From Elioraea tepidiphila DSM 17972 (GTDB taxonomy: Bacteria; Pseudomonadota; Alphaproteobacteria; Acetobacterales; Acetobacteraceae), in the NCBI RefSeq assembly GCF_000378465.1, contig NZ_KB899913.1, positions 1 through 64,000 of the forward strand: a stretch of DNA of 64,000 bases, given 5' to 3'. Of this stretch, positions 29,329 to 37,910 are shown piece after piece. The number at the start of each line of letters is the position of its first letter. Within the stretch, counting starts at the first letter, position 1. The notes beneath the pieces are model-generated. The model made no database searches and was not told the origin of the DNA. It saw only the letters and a program-made list of their open reading frames with translations. A program made the position numbers and the translations under genes.

Positions 29329-29973
29329 TTGGCCGACATCTTCGACGAGATCGAGGAAGACCTCCGCAAGGAGCGCGCGAAGAAGCTCTGGGACCGCTAC
29401 GGCTGGATCGTGCTGGTGGTGGCCGGCGGGATCATCCTCGGCGTGGGGGGCTGGCGCGGCTGGCATTGGTATGAGCACCGGCAGGCCTCCCAGGCGGCGG
29501 AGCGGTTCCTGGCGGCCGCGGCCGCGGTGGATCGCGGCGAAGCGGCCGCCGCCGCGGCTGGCTTCGCCGAGCTCTCGCGCGAGGCGCCATCCGGCTACCG
29601 CGTGCTGGCGCGGTTGCGCGAGGCCGGGCTGAAGGCGCGCCAGGGCGCGACGGCGGAGGCCGTCGCGCTGTACGAGACGCTCGCCCGCGACGCGGCCGTC
29701 CCTCCCCTCTATCGCGATCTTGCCGCCCTGCTCGCGGTCCTGCACCAGGCGGATTCGGGCGATCCGCGCGCGCTCGCGGACCGGCTCGCCCCACTCGCCG
29801 CCCCCGGGGCCGCGTTCCGCTACTCGGCGATGGAGCTGCAGGCCGTGCTGGCCGAGCGCCGCGGCGACCGTGCCGAGGCGCGGCGGCTGCTCGAGGCGCT
29901 GGCGGAGGATCGCGCGGCCCCCGACGGGGTGCGGAGGCGCGCCGGGGAAATGCTCGGCGCGTTCGGGAGCTGA
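29329..29973 (+). CDS. Membrane-anchored TPR-like protein (YfgM type)
   Basis: The 214-residue protein starts at TTG 29329, with AGGGGA at a suitable distance; no ATG serves. The N-terminus is polar and charged (DIFDEIEEDLRKERAKKLWDRYG), followed by one transmembrane segment (about residues 26-42). A periplasmic helical repeat domain follows. Such proteins attach to the Sec translocon or help outer membrane assembly. It is immediately upstream of bamB, which is three bases away. That order (TPR-bamB-der) is typical. Confidence 0.82.
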   Translation: MADIFDEIEEDLRKERAKKLWDRYGWIVLVVAGGIILGVGGWRGWHWYEHRQASQAAERFLAAAAAVDRGEAAAAAAGFAELSREAPSGYRVLARLREAGLKARQGATAEAVALYETLARDAAVPPLYRDLAALLAVLHQADSGDPRALADRLAPLAAPGAAFRYSAMELQAVLAERRGDRAEARRLLEALAEDRAAPDGVRRRAGEMLGAFGS

Positions 29974-29975
29974 CC

Positions 29976-31313
29976 ATGCACCGCCCCCGGGGACTTGCCC
30001 GCCGCTCGCTGCTCGCCGGCCTGCCGCTCGCCACCACGGGCTGCGGCATCTGGGACTGGGCGTTCGGTGACTCCAAGCAGCCGCTGCCGGGCGAACGCCG
30101 CGCCGTGCTGCCCGGCGAGGCCGAGGCCGCGTCCGATCCGAGCCTCGCCGACGTGCCGGTCGAGCTGCCGCCGCCGGTGACCAACGCGGCCTGGCCGGTG
30201 GCCGGCGGCACGCCCTCGAACGTGATGGGGCACCTCGCGGCCCCTGACCGCTTGCAGGTCGCCTGGCGCACAGGGATCGGCACCGGAGGGTCGCAGCGGC
30301 GCCCGCTGCTGACAACGCCGATCGTGGCCGATGGCCGGGTCTATGCCTGCGATGCCACCGCCGAGGTGACGGCGCTCGATGCCGCCACCGGGCGGACCGT
30401 GTGGCGCGCCGATGCGCGGCCGCCGCGCAACCGCGGCAGCCTGCTCGGCGCCGGGCTCGGCTATGCCGACGGGCGGGTGTTCGTCGCCACCGGGCTTGCC
30501 GAGGTGATGGCCTTCGATGCCGCGACCGGTGCGGAGATCTGGCGCAAGCCGATGCCGACGCCCACGCGCGGCGCGCTGACGGTTGCTGACGGCCGCGTGA
30601 TTGTCCTGACCGTCGAGGGGCAGGTGCTCGCCTTCGCCACCGAGACCGGCGAGCGGGAGTGGAGCTATCGCGGCCCGGCCGAGACGACCACGCTGCTGGG
30701 CGCGCCGGCGCCGGCGGTCGCCGACGGCATGATCCTGGCCGGGTTCCTGAACGGCGACGTCGCCGCGCTGCGGCTCGACTCGGGCCGCGCGCTCTGGACC
30801 GAGGGGATCGCCGGCATCCGCGGCCGGCCCTCGATCGCGGACATCGCGGCGGTGCGCGGCCGGCCGGCGATCGACCGCGGGCGCGGCATCGTCGCCGGCG
30901 CCGGCGGGGTCACCATGGCGATCGACATGCGCTCCGGCCGGCGCGTCTGGGAGCGCGAGATTCCCGGGCGCGAAAGCCCCTGGGTGGCGGGCGAGTGGAT
31001 CTTCATGATCAGCGCCTCCGAGGAGGTGGCCGCGCTGCGCCGCGCCGATGGGCGGGTGAAGTGGGTCACGCCCCTGCCGCGCTTCCGCGACGAGGAGCGC
31101 CGCCGCAATCCCATCACCTGGACCGGGCCGCTGCTGGTGGGCGACCGGCTGGTGGTCGCCTCCAGCCGCGGCGAGGCCTTGTCGCTCTCGCCCTACACGG
31201 GCGAGATCCTGGGGCGGCAGACCCTGCCCGACGGCGTCACCGTCTCGCCCGTGGCGGCCGCGGGCTCCGTCTATCTGCTGACGGACGGCGCGTCCCTGGT
31301 CGCGCTGCGCTGA
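29976..31313 (+). CDS. bamB: Outer membrane assembly lipoprotein BamB
   Basis: BamB is a beta-propeller scaffold in the BAM complex that inserts outer-membrane beta-barrels. The 445-residue product has a signal with a TTGC lipobox near residue 20 and then repeated PQQ-like blades: DGRVYACDATAEVTALDAATG, DGRVFVATGLAEVMAFDAATG and GRVIVLTVEGQVLAFATETG. Late blades include GVTMAIDMRSGRRVWE and EVAALRRADGRVKW. Three bases separate it from the TPR gene and five from der. Confidence 0.9.
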   Translation: MHRPRGLARRSLLAGLPLATTGCGIWDWAFGDSKQPLPGERRAVLPGEAEAASDPSLADVPVELPPPVTNAAWPVAGGTPSNVMGHLAAPDRLQVAWRTGIGTGGSQRRPLLTTPIVADGRVYACDATAEVTALDAATGRTVWRADARPPRNRGSLLGAGLGYADGRVFVATGLAEVMAFDAATGAEIWRKPMPTPTRGALTVADGRVIVLTVEGQVLAFATETGEREWSYRGPAETTTLLGAPAPAVADGMILAGFLNGDVAALRLDSGRALWTEGIAGIRGRPSIADIAAVRGRPAIDRGRGIVAGAGGVTMAIDMRSGRRVWEREIPGRESPWVAGEWIFMISASEEVAALRRADGRVKWVTPLPRFRDEERRRNPITWTGPLLVGDRLVVASSRGEALSLSPYTGEILGRQTLPDGVTVSPVAAAGSVYLLTDGASLVALR

Positions 31314-31318
31314 GCCCG

Positions 31319-32677
31319 ATGCGCCCGGTGGTCGCCATCGTCGGGCGCCCGAACGTGGGCAAGTCGACGCTGTTCAACCGGCTCGCGCGCCGGCGCATCG
31401 CGATCGTCGACGACACGCCCGGGGTGACGCGCGACCGCAAGGAGGCGGATGCCGTGCTCGGCGGGCGCGATGTCACGCTGGTCGACACGGCGGGGCTGGA
31501 GGAGGCGCCGCCCGAGACGGTCGCGGGCAAGATGACGGCGGGCTCGGCGCGCGCGGTCGATCTCGCCGATCTCGTGCTGTTCGTGGTGGACGGGCGCGAG
31601 GGGCTGACCCCGGCCGACCGGTACTTCGCCGCCTGGCTCAGGCGCACCGGCAAACCCGCGATCCTGGTGGTGAACAAGGCGGAGGGACGGGCCGGCGAGG
31701 GCGGCTACTACGATGCCTTCGCGCTCGGCTTCGGCGAGCCGGTGGCGGTCTCGGCCGAGCACGGCGAGGGGCTCGGCGAGCTGCACGAGCGCGTGCGCGC
31801 GGTGTTGCCCGAGACGCCAGCCGAGACCGCCGAGGAAGGTCATGCCGGCACGGAGCGTCCGCTGCGGCTCGCCGTGGTGGGACGGCCGAATGCCGGCAAG
31901 TCCACCCTGGTGAACCGGCTGATCGGCGAGGAGCGGCTGCTCACCGGCCCCGAGCCCGGCATCACCCGCGACGCGATCGCGCTCCCCTGGCGCGACCCCG
32001 AGGGCCGGCTGGTGCGACTGGTCGATACGGCCGGGCTGCGACGGCGTGCGCGCGTGACCGAGACGCTGGAGAAGCTCTCGACCGCCGCCACCATCGCCGC
32101 GCTGCGCGAGGCCGAGGTGGTGGTGCTGGTCCTGGATGCGCTCGCACCGCTGGAGGCGCAGGACATCGCCATCGCCACCCTCGCCGAACGCGAAGGGCGC
32201 GCGCTCGTGCTGGCGCTGAACAAATGGGACCTCGTGCCCGTCAAGGAGCGCAGCGAGGTTCGCCGTGCCGTCGCGGATCGGCTCGCGACCGGCTTCGCCC
32301 AGCTCAGGGGCGTGCCGGTGGTGCCGCTCTCGGCCCTGTCCGGCGCGGGCGTGGACAAGCTCATGCCCGCGGTCTGGAGGGCCTACGAGGCCTGGAACAG
32401 CCGCGTGCCGACCGGTGCGCTGAACCGCTGGTTCGCCGCCGCGATCGAGCGCCACCCGCCGCCGCTGGTCGACGGGCGGCGGCTGAAGCTGCGCTACATC
32501 ACCCAGGTCAAGGCGCGTCCGCCGAGCTTCGTCGTGTTCGGCACGCGCACCGGCAAGCTGCCGGACGACTATGTGCGCTACCTGCTGAACGGGCTGCGTG
32601 AGGCGCTGGGGCTCGAGGGCGTGCCGATCCGGCTGACGCTGCGCAGTTCGCGCAACCCGTATGTCGAGGGGGAGTGA
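31319..32677 (+). CDS. der: Ribosome-associated GTPase Der (EngA)
   Basis: Der has two GTPase domains and a KH-like domain and is needed for 50S assembly. The 452-residue protein shows IVGRPNVGKSTLFNRL with DTAGLEE (domain 1) and VVGRPNAGKSTLVNRLIGEER with DTAGLRRRAR (domain 2). The G4 motif of domain 2 is LNKWD. The KH-like tail contains RRLKLRYITQVKARPPSFVVFG. The first-domain G4 reads VVNKAEGR, so the aspartate of NKxD is replaced by glutamate. The start is the ATG at 31319. Confidence 0.96.
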   Translation: MRPVVAIVGRPNVGKSTLFNRLARRRIAIVDDTPGVTRDRKEADAVLGGRDVTLVDTAGLEEAPPETVAGKMTAGSARAVDLADLVLFVVDGREGLTPADRYFAAWLRRTGKPAILVVNKAEGRAGEGGYYDAFALGFGEPVAVSAEHGEGLGELHERVRAVLPETPAETAEEGHAGTERPLRLAVVGRPNAGKSTLVNRLIGEERLLTGPEPGITRDAIALPWRDPEGRLVRLVDTAGLRRRARVTETLEKLSTAATIAALREAEVVVLVLDALAPLEAQDIAIATLAEREGRALVLALNKWDLVPVKERSEVRRAVADRLATGFAQLRGVPVVPLSALSGAGVDKLMPAVWRAYEAWNSRVPTGALNRWFAAAIERHPPPLVDGRRLKLRYITQVKARPPSFVVFGTRTGKLPDDYVRYLLNGLREALGLEGVPIRLTLRSSRNPYVEGE

Positions 32678-32679
32678 GC

Positions 32680-33234
32680 ATGGGCTTCGCGACCACGCCG
32701 GAGGACGTGCTGGCGTTCTGGTTCCACCCGGCGACGAAGCCGAAATGGTTCAACGGCGGCACGGCCTTCGACGAGGAGGTGCGCGCGGTGCTGGGGCCGA
32801 CGCTGGCGGCGGCCGCGCGCGGCGATCTCGCGCGCTGGGAGGGCGACCGCGACGGTGCGCTGGCACTCGTGCTGCTGTTCGACCAGGTGCCGCGCAACAT
32901 CTTCCGCGGCACCGCGCGCGCCTTCGCCCATGACGCGGAGGCACGGCGCATCGCCCGGATCGTGCAGGAGCGCGGCTGGGATCTGGAGGGGGATATCGAC
33001 CGTCGCGCCTTCCTCTATCTGCCGTTCGAGCACAGCGAGGACCTCGCGGACCAGGAACTCTCGGTGCGGCTGTTCCGCGAACGCGTGGGCGAAGGCGAGT
33101 ACCTGAAATACGCCGAGGCGCATCTCGACGTGATCCGCCGCTTCGGGCGGTTCCCGCATCGGAACGCCGCACTCGGGCGCGCGAGCACCGAGGCGGAGAC
33201 GGCGTATCTCGCTCAGCCCGGCGCGGGGTTCTGA
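32680..33234 (+). CDS. DUF924 family protein
   Basis: The 184-residue protein matches DUF924: it opens EDVLAFWFHP, then KWFNGGTAFDEEV, followed by DGALALVLLFDQVPRNIFRGTA and YLPFEHSEDLADQE. The fold is helical and TPR-like. Function is unknown in the family. A GTG at 32674 overlaps the der stop; the ATG at 32680 has a GAGGGGG ribosome site, so I prefer it. It is in the same transcript as der. Its last 22 bases overlap the opposite-strand desaturase frame. Confidence 0.88.
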   Translation: MGFATTPEDVLAFWFHPATKPKWFNGGTAFDEEVRAVLGPTLAAAARGDLARWEGDRDGALALVLLFDQVPRNIFRGTARAFAHDAEARRIARIVQERGWDLEGDIDRRAFLYLPFEHSEDLADQELSVRLFRERVGEGEYLKYAEAHLDVIRRFGRFPHRNAALGRASTEAETAYLAQPGAGF

Positions 33235-34301
33235 CGCGCGCCCTCACCCTGGCCCTCTCCCGCACGCGGGAGATGGGACGCAGCGTCGCCACGGGGTTCT
33301 CGCTCCCGCGCAACCGGGAGAGGGTCAGGGTGAGGGCCGGCCTCACGCCCCGCGAGCGTACGCGCGAGGCGTTTCGCGCCCTCGACCTGCGTGCCCCACC
33401 ACGAACCGGTGGCCAGACGCTCGCTGCCCGACAGATCACCCGTGCGCGGATAGCCGCGCGAGAACCGCGCCGTGCCGAAGATCACGTCCCAGATCGGCAG
33501 CAGCACGGCGAAGTTCGTCCCGTGCACGCGCGCCGGCATGCCCGCGTCGTGGTCGAGCGCATGATGGACGCGGTGGAAGTGCGGGGAGACGATCACGAAC
33601 CGTCCGAACCGGCCGAAATCCAGCCGGACATTCGCGTGGGAGAGGCTCTCGGCCACGCGCATGATCAGCACCAGCAGCGGGAACTGCCCGGGGGGCACGC
33701 CGATCAGGGTCGCGACACCGGCGAACCACAGCGCGGCGATGATGTCGTCGAACAGATGGTTGCGGTCGTCGGTCCAGAACGTCATCTGGCGCTGCGCGTG
33801 ATGCACCGAATGCAGCGCCCACCACCAGTTGAACCGATGCTGGAAGCGGTGGCGCCAGTACTCGGCGAAGTCGAGGATCACGACGTAGAGCAGGAAGGTG
33901 ACGACCGGCCAGTCGCGCAGGGCGGGGAGCAGCGTCTCCAGCGTCGGCGGGATGATGCCGAGCCGCGCGAGCCCCGCTGCCCAGGCGGTCTCCACCGGCT
34001 GGAGGATGACGAAGGCGAACAGCGGCAGGAGGCCGAGCCGGTTGAGCAGCGTGTAGGTGACGTCGGTACCGACCGTGGAGCGCTCGCCCTCCCAGTTCTC
34101 CACGGGGCGGAGGCGTTCGAGCGGCGCGCAGACCAGAATCGACACCAGCACCGCGAGCGCGCCGAACAGCGCGAAGTCGAGCCACTCGGAGGCATCCTCC
34201 TCCCACGCCATCAGCCCGGCCGCGTAGAGCGTCGGCAGCAGCGCGTGATCGAAGATCGCCTCCTTCAGCGCGACATAGGCATCCGCGATCGCCTGGATCA
34301 T
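33213..34301 (-). CDS. Sterol desaturase / fatty acid hydroxylase family membrane protein
   Basis: The 362-residue integral membrane di-iron protein has the three histidine boxes: HRFQH, HSVHH, and HFHRVHH. An upstream EYWRHRFQHRF segment and four hydrophobic segments support the FA-hydroxylase superfamily, which hydroxylates or desaturates lipids. The last about 40 residues are the translation of a REP-like element (PHPDPLPVAREREP...) and not family sequence. The true C-terminus probably ends before it. The ATG at 34301 overlaps the deacetylase stop by four bases, so these two are coupled. The lipid substrate is unknown. Confidence 0.85.
   Translation of the reverse strand: MIQAIADAYVALKEAIFDHALLPTLYAAGLMAWEEDASEWLDFALFGALAVLVSILVCAPLERLRPVENWEGERSTVGTDVTYTLLNRLGLLPLFAFVILQPVETAWAAGLARLGIIPPTLETLLPALRDWPVVTFLLYVVILDFAEYWRHRFQHRFNWWWALHSVHHAQRQMTFWTDDRNHLFDDIIAALWFAGVATLIGVPPGQFPLLVLIMRVAESLSHANVRLDFGRFGRFVIVSPHFHRVHHALDHDAGMPARVHGTNFAVLLPIWDVIFGTARFSRGYPRTGDLSGSERLATGSWWGTQVEGAKRLARTLAGREAGPHPDPLPVAREREPRGDAASHLPRAGEGQGEGARQNPAPG
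33241..33336. repeat. REP-like intergenic inverted repeat
   Basis: The left arm CCCTCACCCTGGCCCTCTCCCG (33241-33262) pairs with the right arm at 33315-33336. They match at 21 of 22 positions. An additional short inner repeat CCCGCACGCGGG lies within the left part. Such elements with CCCTCACCC...GGGTGAGGG arms recur in many proteobacterial genomes. It lies after the DUF924 gene and extends the frame of the desaturase on the other strand. Confidence 0.85.
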
Positions 34302-35056
34302 CGTTGAGCCTCTGCGGTGAGGCGCGGGGTCGGTTCGGTCAGGGTCGCGAAGCAGAAGCCGCGCGACTTCAGCCCGATGATCAGATCCTCGAACACGTCG
34401 GCGTATTTCTCCTGCCGCGAGCGGATGCCCCAGTGCATCACCAGCACCTCGCCGTCGCGGATCGTGCGCAGGCTCTGGGCGAGCAGGGCACGGTTCGGGT
34501 GCCGGTCGGAGGGCAGTTCGTCGCCGAGGAAGCCGTTCGCGGTCCAGCCGATGTGGCGGAAACCGCAGGCTTCGGCGAAGCGCAGCGCGTTCGGCGTGGT
34601 GCGCCCGCCCGGCGCGCGCCAGATCGGATCGAGGCCGCGCCCGGTCATCGCCTTGAGCCGGTCCTCGACCGCGCGCAGCTCGGCGCACATCTGCGCGGCA
34701 TCCAGCGTCGTCCCCTCGCGCGCACCCCATGGCACGAAGCGCACGCGATCCGTTCCGAGATCGCCACGGAAATACCAGTGCCGCAGCGTGTGGCTGCCGA
34801 AGGCGTGGCCCTCGGCCACGCGCGCGCGCCAGAACTCGGCCCAGGAGTCCGCGAGCGACGTGTCGCCGCGATACGTCCGCTCGTCGGCGAGGAACAGCGT
34901 CGCCTTCACGTCGTGGCGGCGCATCACCTCAGCGATCTGCTCGGCACGATCCATCCAGCCCGTGTCGATCGTCAGATACACCGTGAAGCGGCAGGTCTCG
35001 GCGCGCGCGGGGACCGCGAGGACGAGGAGCGCGAGAAGGACCCTAGCCCATCGCAT
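34298..35056 (-). CDS. NodB-type polysaccharide deacetylase family protein
   Basis: A 252-residue exported protein: signal peptide at residues 1-19, then a NodB domain. The catalytic aspartate of motif 1 is D31 (TIDTG). The neighbouring metal ligand, normally a second aspartate, is T32. Motif 2 is SHTLRH with H89 and H93. Motif 3 is RAPGG, and a histidine is in VMHWG. The T32 change may weaken metal binding or alter specificity. The ATG at 35056 lies inside the last codons of the beta-propeller gene, so the three genes are cotranscribed. Confidence 0.83.
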   Translation of the reverse strand: MRWARVLLALLVLAVPARAETCRFTVYLTIDTGWMDRAEQIAEVMRRHDVKATLFLADERTYRGDTSLADSWAEFWRARVAEGHAFGSHTLRHWYFRGDLGTDRVRFVPWGAREGTTLDAAQMCAELRAVEDRLKAMTGRGLDPIWRAPGGRTTPNALRFAEACGFRHIGWTANGFLGDELPSDRHPNRALLAQSLRTIRDGEVLVMHWGIRSRQEKYADVFEDLIIGLKSRGFCFATLTEPTPRLTAEAQR

Positions 35057-36005
35057 GGAACAGGATGCCGTGCGGGCTTCGGCCGACACGGATCTGCGCG
35101 ACCAGCGCGCCCGTCTCGACATCGATCACGCCGACCCGGTTGCCCACCCGCTGGGTGAACCAGAGCTGCCGTCCGTCCGGCGAGAAGTCGAGGCAGTCCG
35201 GCGCCCCGGGGGCGCGGAAGTGCTGGAGCGGGGTCAGGGTCTCGGCATCCAGCGCGGTGATCGTGCCGGCCACCCGGTTCGTGACGTAGAAGAACAGCCG
35301 GTCCGGGGAGAGGAACAGGTTGTGCGCGCCCGCACCGGTCTGCACCTTGCGGATCGTCTGTCCCGTCTCAGGATCGATGACGCTGACCGTGTCCTCGCCC
35401 ATGTTGGCGACCAGAACTTGACCCGCGCGGGTCATCACCACGCCGGCCGGGGTGTCGCCGGTCGGCTGGCGCCAGAGCACCCGCGCGGTCTCCGCCTCGA
35501 CCGCGACCAGGGCGTTGCTGTTCTGCAGCGTCACGTAGGTGATGCGGCTGTCGGGCGACCAGGCGATGTGGCTCGGCAGACGCGGCATGGCGAGCCGGTG
35601 CACCAGCGTGAGGTCATCGGCGCGGTAGAGGTCGATCTGGTTGCGGCGCAGGCTCGCCACGGTCAGCCACTGCGAATCGGGGCTGAACAGCAGGTGGTAG
35701 GGGTTGGAGACGCGCAGGGTGCGCCGAACCGCACCGGTATCGGGCTCGAGGAACAGGAACTCGTTGCCGGCCGAGTCGCCGACGATGATCTCGGACCGGT
35801 CGGGCGAATAGACGAGATGGTGCGGCTCGCGCAGCGTCGGCGTCCTGCGGACGACCTCGCCGCGCGCGGCGTCGATCAGGCTGACCGTGGCGTCCCGGCT
35901 GTCGAGCACGAAGACGAGGCCCGCCGGCAGCGCCGAGGCCCGGGTGAACGTCGGGACCGCGAGGGCCGAGGCCGCCGCGCCGAGCAGGATGGAACGCCTG
36001 TGCAT
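35043..36005 (-). CDS. YncE-like beta-propeller protein
   Basis: A 320-residue protein with an N-terminal signal (RRSILLGAAASALAVP, Tat-like RR without a strict twin-arginine motif) and a seven-bladed propeller. Repeats have the pattern of YncE/PQQ-like blades, for example SHIAWSPDSRITYVTLQNSN, then GQVLVANMGEDTVSVIDPETG, then RVGNRVGVIDVETG. These bind small ligands or proteins. It is first in a unit with the deacetylase and desaturase. Function is unproven; the operon suggests envelope glycan or lipid modification. Confidence 0.8.
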   Translation of the reverse strand: MHRRSILLGAAASALAVPTFTRASALPAGLVFVLDSRDATVSLIDAARGEVVRRTPTLREPHHLVYSPDRSEIIVGDSAGNEFLFLEPDTGAVRRTLRVSNPYHLLFSPDSQWLTVASLRRNQIDLYRADDLTLVHRLAMPRLPSHIAWSPDSRITYVTLQNSNALVAVEAETARVLWRQPTGDTPAGVVMTRAGQVLVANMGEDTVSVIDPETGQTIRKVQTGAGAHNLFLSPDRLFFYVTNRVAGTITALDAETLTPLQHFRAPGAPDCLDFSPDGRQLWFTQRVGNRVGVIDVETGALVAQIRVGRSPHGILFHAMG

Positions 36006-36081
36006 GGGTCAACTCCGCCGGGCCGACGGGGCCGGCACGAGACGGTTCATACCAGAAATGCCGGCCTGCTGGAACGTCCGT

Positions 36082-36780
36082 TCACGCCGCGCGCCGCCAG
36101 TCCTGCTCGATCCGGCCGTCGCGCAAGGCGACCATGCGGTCGAAGCGGTCGAAGATCTTCTCGTCATGGGTCACGACCAGGATGGCGGCCTGCTGGTCCT
36201 GTGCGACCTGGCGCAGCAGGTCCATCACCACGCGGGCGCGTTCGGAGTCGAGGGCGGCGGTCGGCTCGTCGGCGAGGATGATCCCGGGCCGGTTGGCGAG
36301 CGCGCGCGCGATCGCCACGCGCTGCGCCTCGCCGCCGGAGAGCCGCGAGGGCATGGCGCCGGCGCGCTTGCCGATCTGGAGGTAGTCGAGCAGGTCACGC
36401 GCACGCCCGCGGGCCTTGGCGGGATCGGTTCCGGCGAGCGTCATCGCCAGCGCCACGTTGTCGGTCGCGGTCAGGAACGGCAGCAGGTTGTGGAACTGGA
36501 AGATTAAGCCGATCCGCTCGCGCCGGAGCCGGCGCAGATCGGCGACGCGGTAGCGCCCGTCCCACACCGTCTCGCCGTCCAGGGCGAGCCGCCCGTCGGT
36601 CGGTTCGAGGATGCAGGCGACGATGTTCAGCAGCGTGGACTTGCCGCTGCCAGACGGCCCCTTGAGCCCGACCACCTCGCCGGGATGGACCACGAGATCG
36701 ATCCGGTCGAGCGCGCGCAACGCGGTCTCGCCCGCGCCGAAGGTCTTGCCGATCCCTTCCAGCGCGATGCGCGCGGTCAT
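36082..36780 (-). CDS. ABC transporter ATP-binding protein (MacB/DevA type)
   Basis: The 232-residue ATPase has GPSGSGKSTLLNI (Walker A), the signature LSGGEAQRVAIARAL, ADEPTAALD (Walker B) and THDEK (switch histidine). It is the last gene of a three-gene exporter operon. Its start overlaps the permease stop by four bases. With a FtsX-type permease and a membrane-fusion protein it forms a DevBCA- or MacB-like efflux pump; substrate unknown. Confidence 0.92.
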   Translation of the reverse strand: MTARIALEGIGKTFGAGETALRALDRIDLVVHPGEVVGLKGPSGSGKSTLLNIVACILEPTDGRLALDGETVWDGRYRVADLRRLRRERIGLIFQFHNLLPFLTATDNVALAMTLAGTDPAKARGRARDLLDYLQIGKRAGAMPSRLSGGEAQRVAIARALANRPGIILADEPTAALDSERARVVMDLLRQVAQDQQAAILVVTHDEKIFDRFDRMVALRDGRIEQDWRRAA

Positions 36781-37910
36781 CCGCCGAGCGCCTGCTGCGG
36801 CTCGATCGCGAGCGCCGCACGGATCGAGACCAGGCTGCCGAGCACGCAGATGAACCCGATCACCCCGGCCATGACGGCGACCTCCGCGGGGCCGAGTGCG
36901 ACGGCGCGCGGGAAGAAATCGCGCGTCGCGAAGACGATGCCGGTCGCGGCGACGAAGCCCGCGCCGCCAAGGATCAGCGCCTGTTGCAGCACGAGCCCGA
37001 CGATCGTGCGGTCCGAGGCGCCGATCAGCTTCAGGGTCGCGATCTCGCGCAGCTTGTCCATGGTCATCGTGTAGATGATCAGCGCGATGATCACGGCGGA
37101 GACGAACAGCAGCACGATCGTGAACATGCCGAGCTGCACGCGTGCGCGCTGCACCACCGAGCGCGTCAGGATGTCCGCCTGCTCGGCATCGGTCAGGGCC
37201 GCGAGATGCTTCCAGCGCCGGATCGTCTCGGCGACGGCGTCCGGATCGGCCCCCGGATGGAGCCGCGCAATCACCGCGTTCACCGTGTCGGTGGAGCCTG
37301 TCCCGGCGCCCGCCGCGAGGGCCCGTCGCGCCGCCGGCGGGGCGAGCTTGAACTGCAGGTCCTGGCTGTCGCGCAGATGCACGAAGGCGAGCGGATCGCC
37401 GCCCGACGCGACCAGCCCGCGCGTCAGCCCGACCACGCGGTAACGGTCGCCGCCGAGTTCCACCGTCGCGCCGAGCGGCAGGCGGGCGCGTGCATCCACC
37501 ACCATCTCGAAGCGCGCCCCGCCCAGGCCCCGGCCCGCCTCGATCGCCGACGGCCCGCCCGGTCGGCCGGGCTCGTAGCCCATGATCTGCATCCGCAGGA
37601 TGCCCTGCGGTGCCTTCGCCTCGGCCGTGCGCAGCGTGATCGCGCCGGCCTCAGCCACGCCCGGCACGCGCGCGACGATCGCGCGCACATCGCCCGGGAT
37701 GCGCGAGCTCTCGGCAAAGGGGCCGCGCGTGCCCTGCTCGACCACCCAGAGCTCGGCGTGGAGCGAGCGCGACAGCGCCAGCGCCTCGGCCACCACGCCC
37801 TGGTAGATGCCGACCATCGACAGCGCGACCGCCATCAGCAGGCCGAGGCCGACGCAGGTCATCAGGAACCGCCCGAGGCGGTGGCGGATGTCGGCAAGCG
37901 CGAGGTTCAC
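36777..37910 (-). CDS. FtsX-type ABC transporter permease (DevC/MacB core)
   Basis: A 377-residue membrane protein with an N-terminal transmembrane segment (LMTCVGLGLLMAVALSMVGI) and three more at the C-terminal end (about residues 260-365). A large periplasmic domain lies between them. This is the FtsX topology. The overlap with the ATPase on one side and the fusion protein on the other (four bases each) shows tight coupling. It is not a fused MacB, whose ATPase is on the same chain. Confidence 0.88.
   Translation of the reverse strand: MNLALADIRHRLGRFLMTCVGLGLLMAVALSMVGIYQGVVAEALALSRSLHAELWVVEQGTRGPFAESSRIPGDVRAIVARVPGVAEAGAITLRTAEAKAPQGILRMQIMGYEPGRPGGPSAIEAGRGLGGARFEMVVDARARLPLGATVELGGDRYRVVGLTRGLVASGGDPLAFVHLRDSQDLQFKLAPPAARRALAAGAGTGSTDTVNAVIARLHPGADPDAVAETIRRWKHLAALTDAEQADILTRSVVQRARVQLGMFTIVLLFVSAVIIALIIYTMTMDKLREIATLKLIGASDRTIVGLVLQQALILGGAGFVAATGIVFATRDFFPRAVALGPAEVAVMAGVIGFICVLGSLVSIRAALAIEPQQALGG

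Noticed and set aside
33241-33336. CRISPR repeat or transposon end
   Set aside because: A single pair of inverted arms around a short loop is present. There is no array of direct repeats and no transposase.
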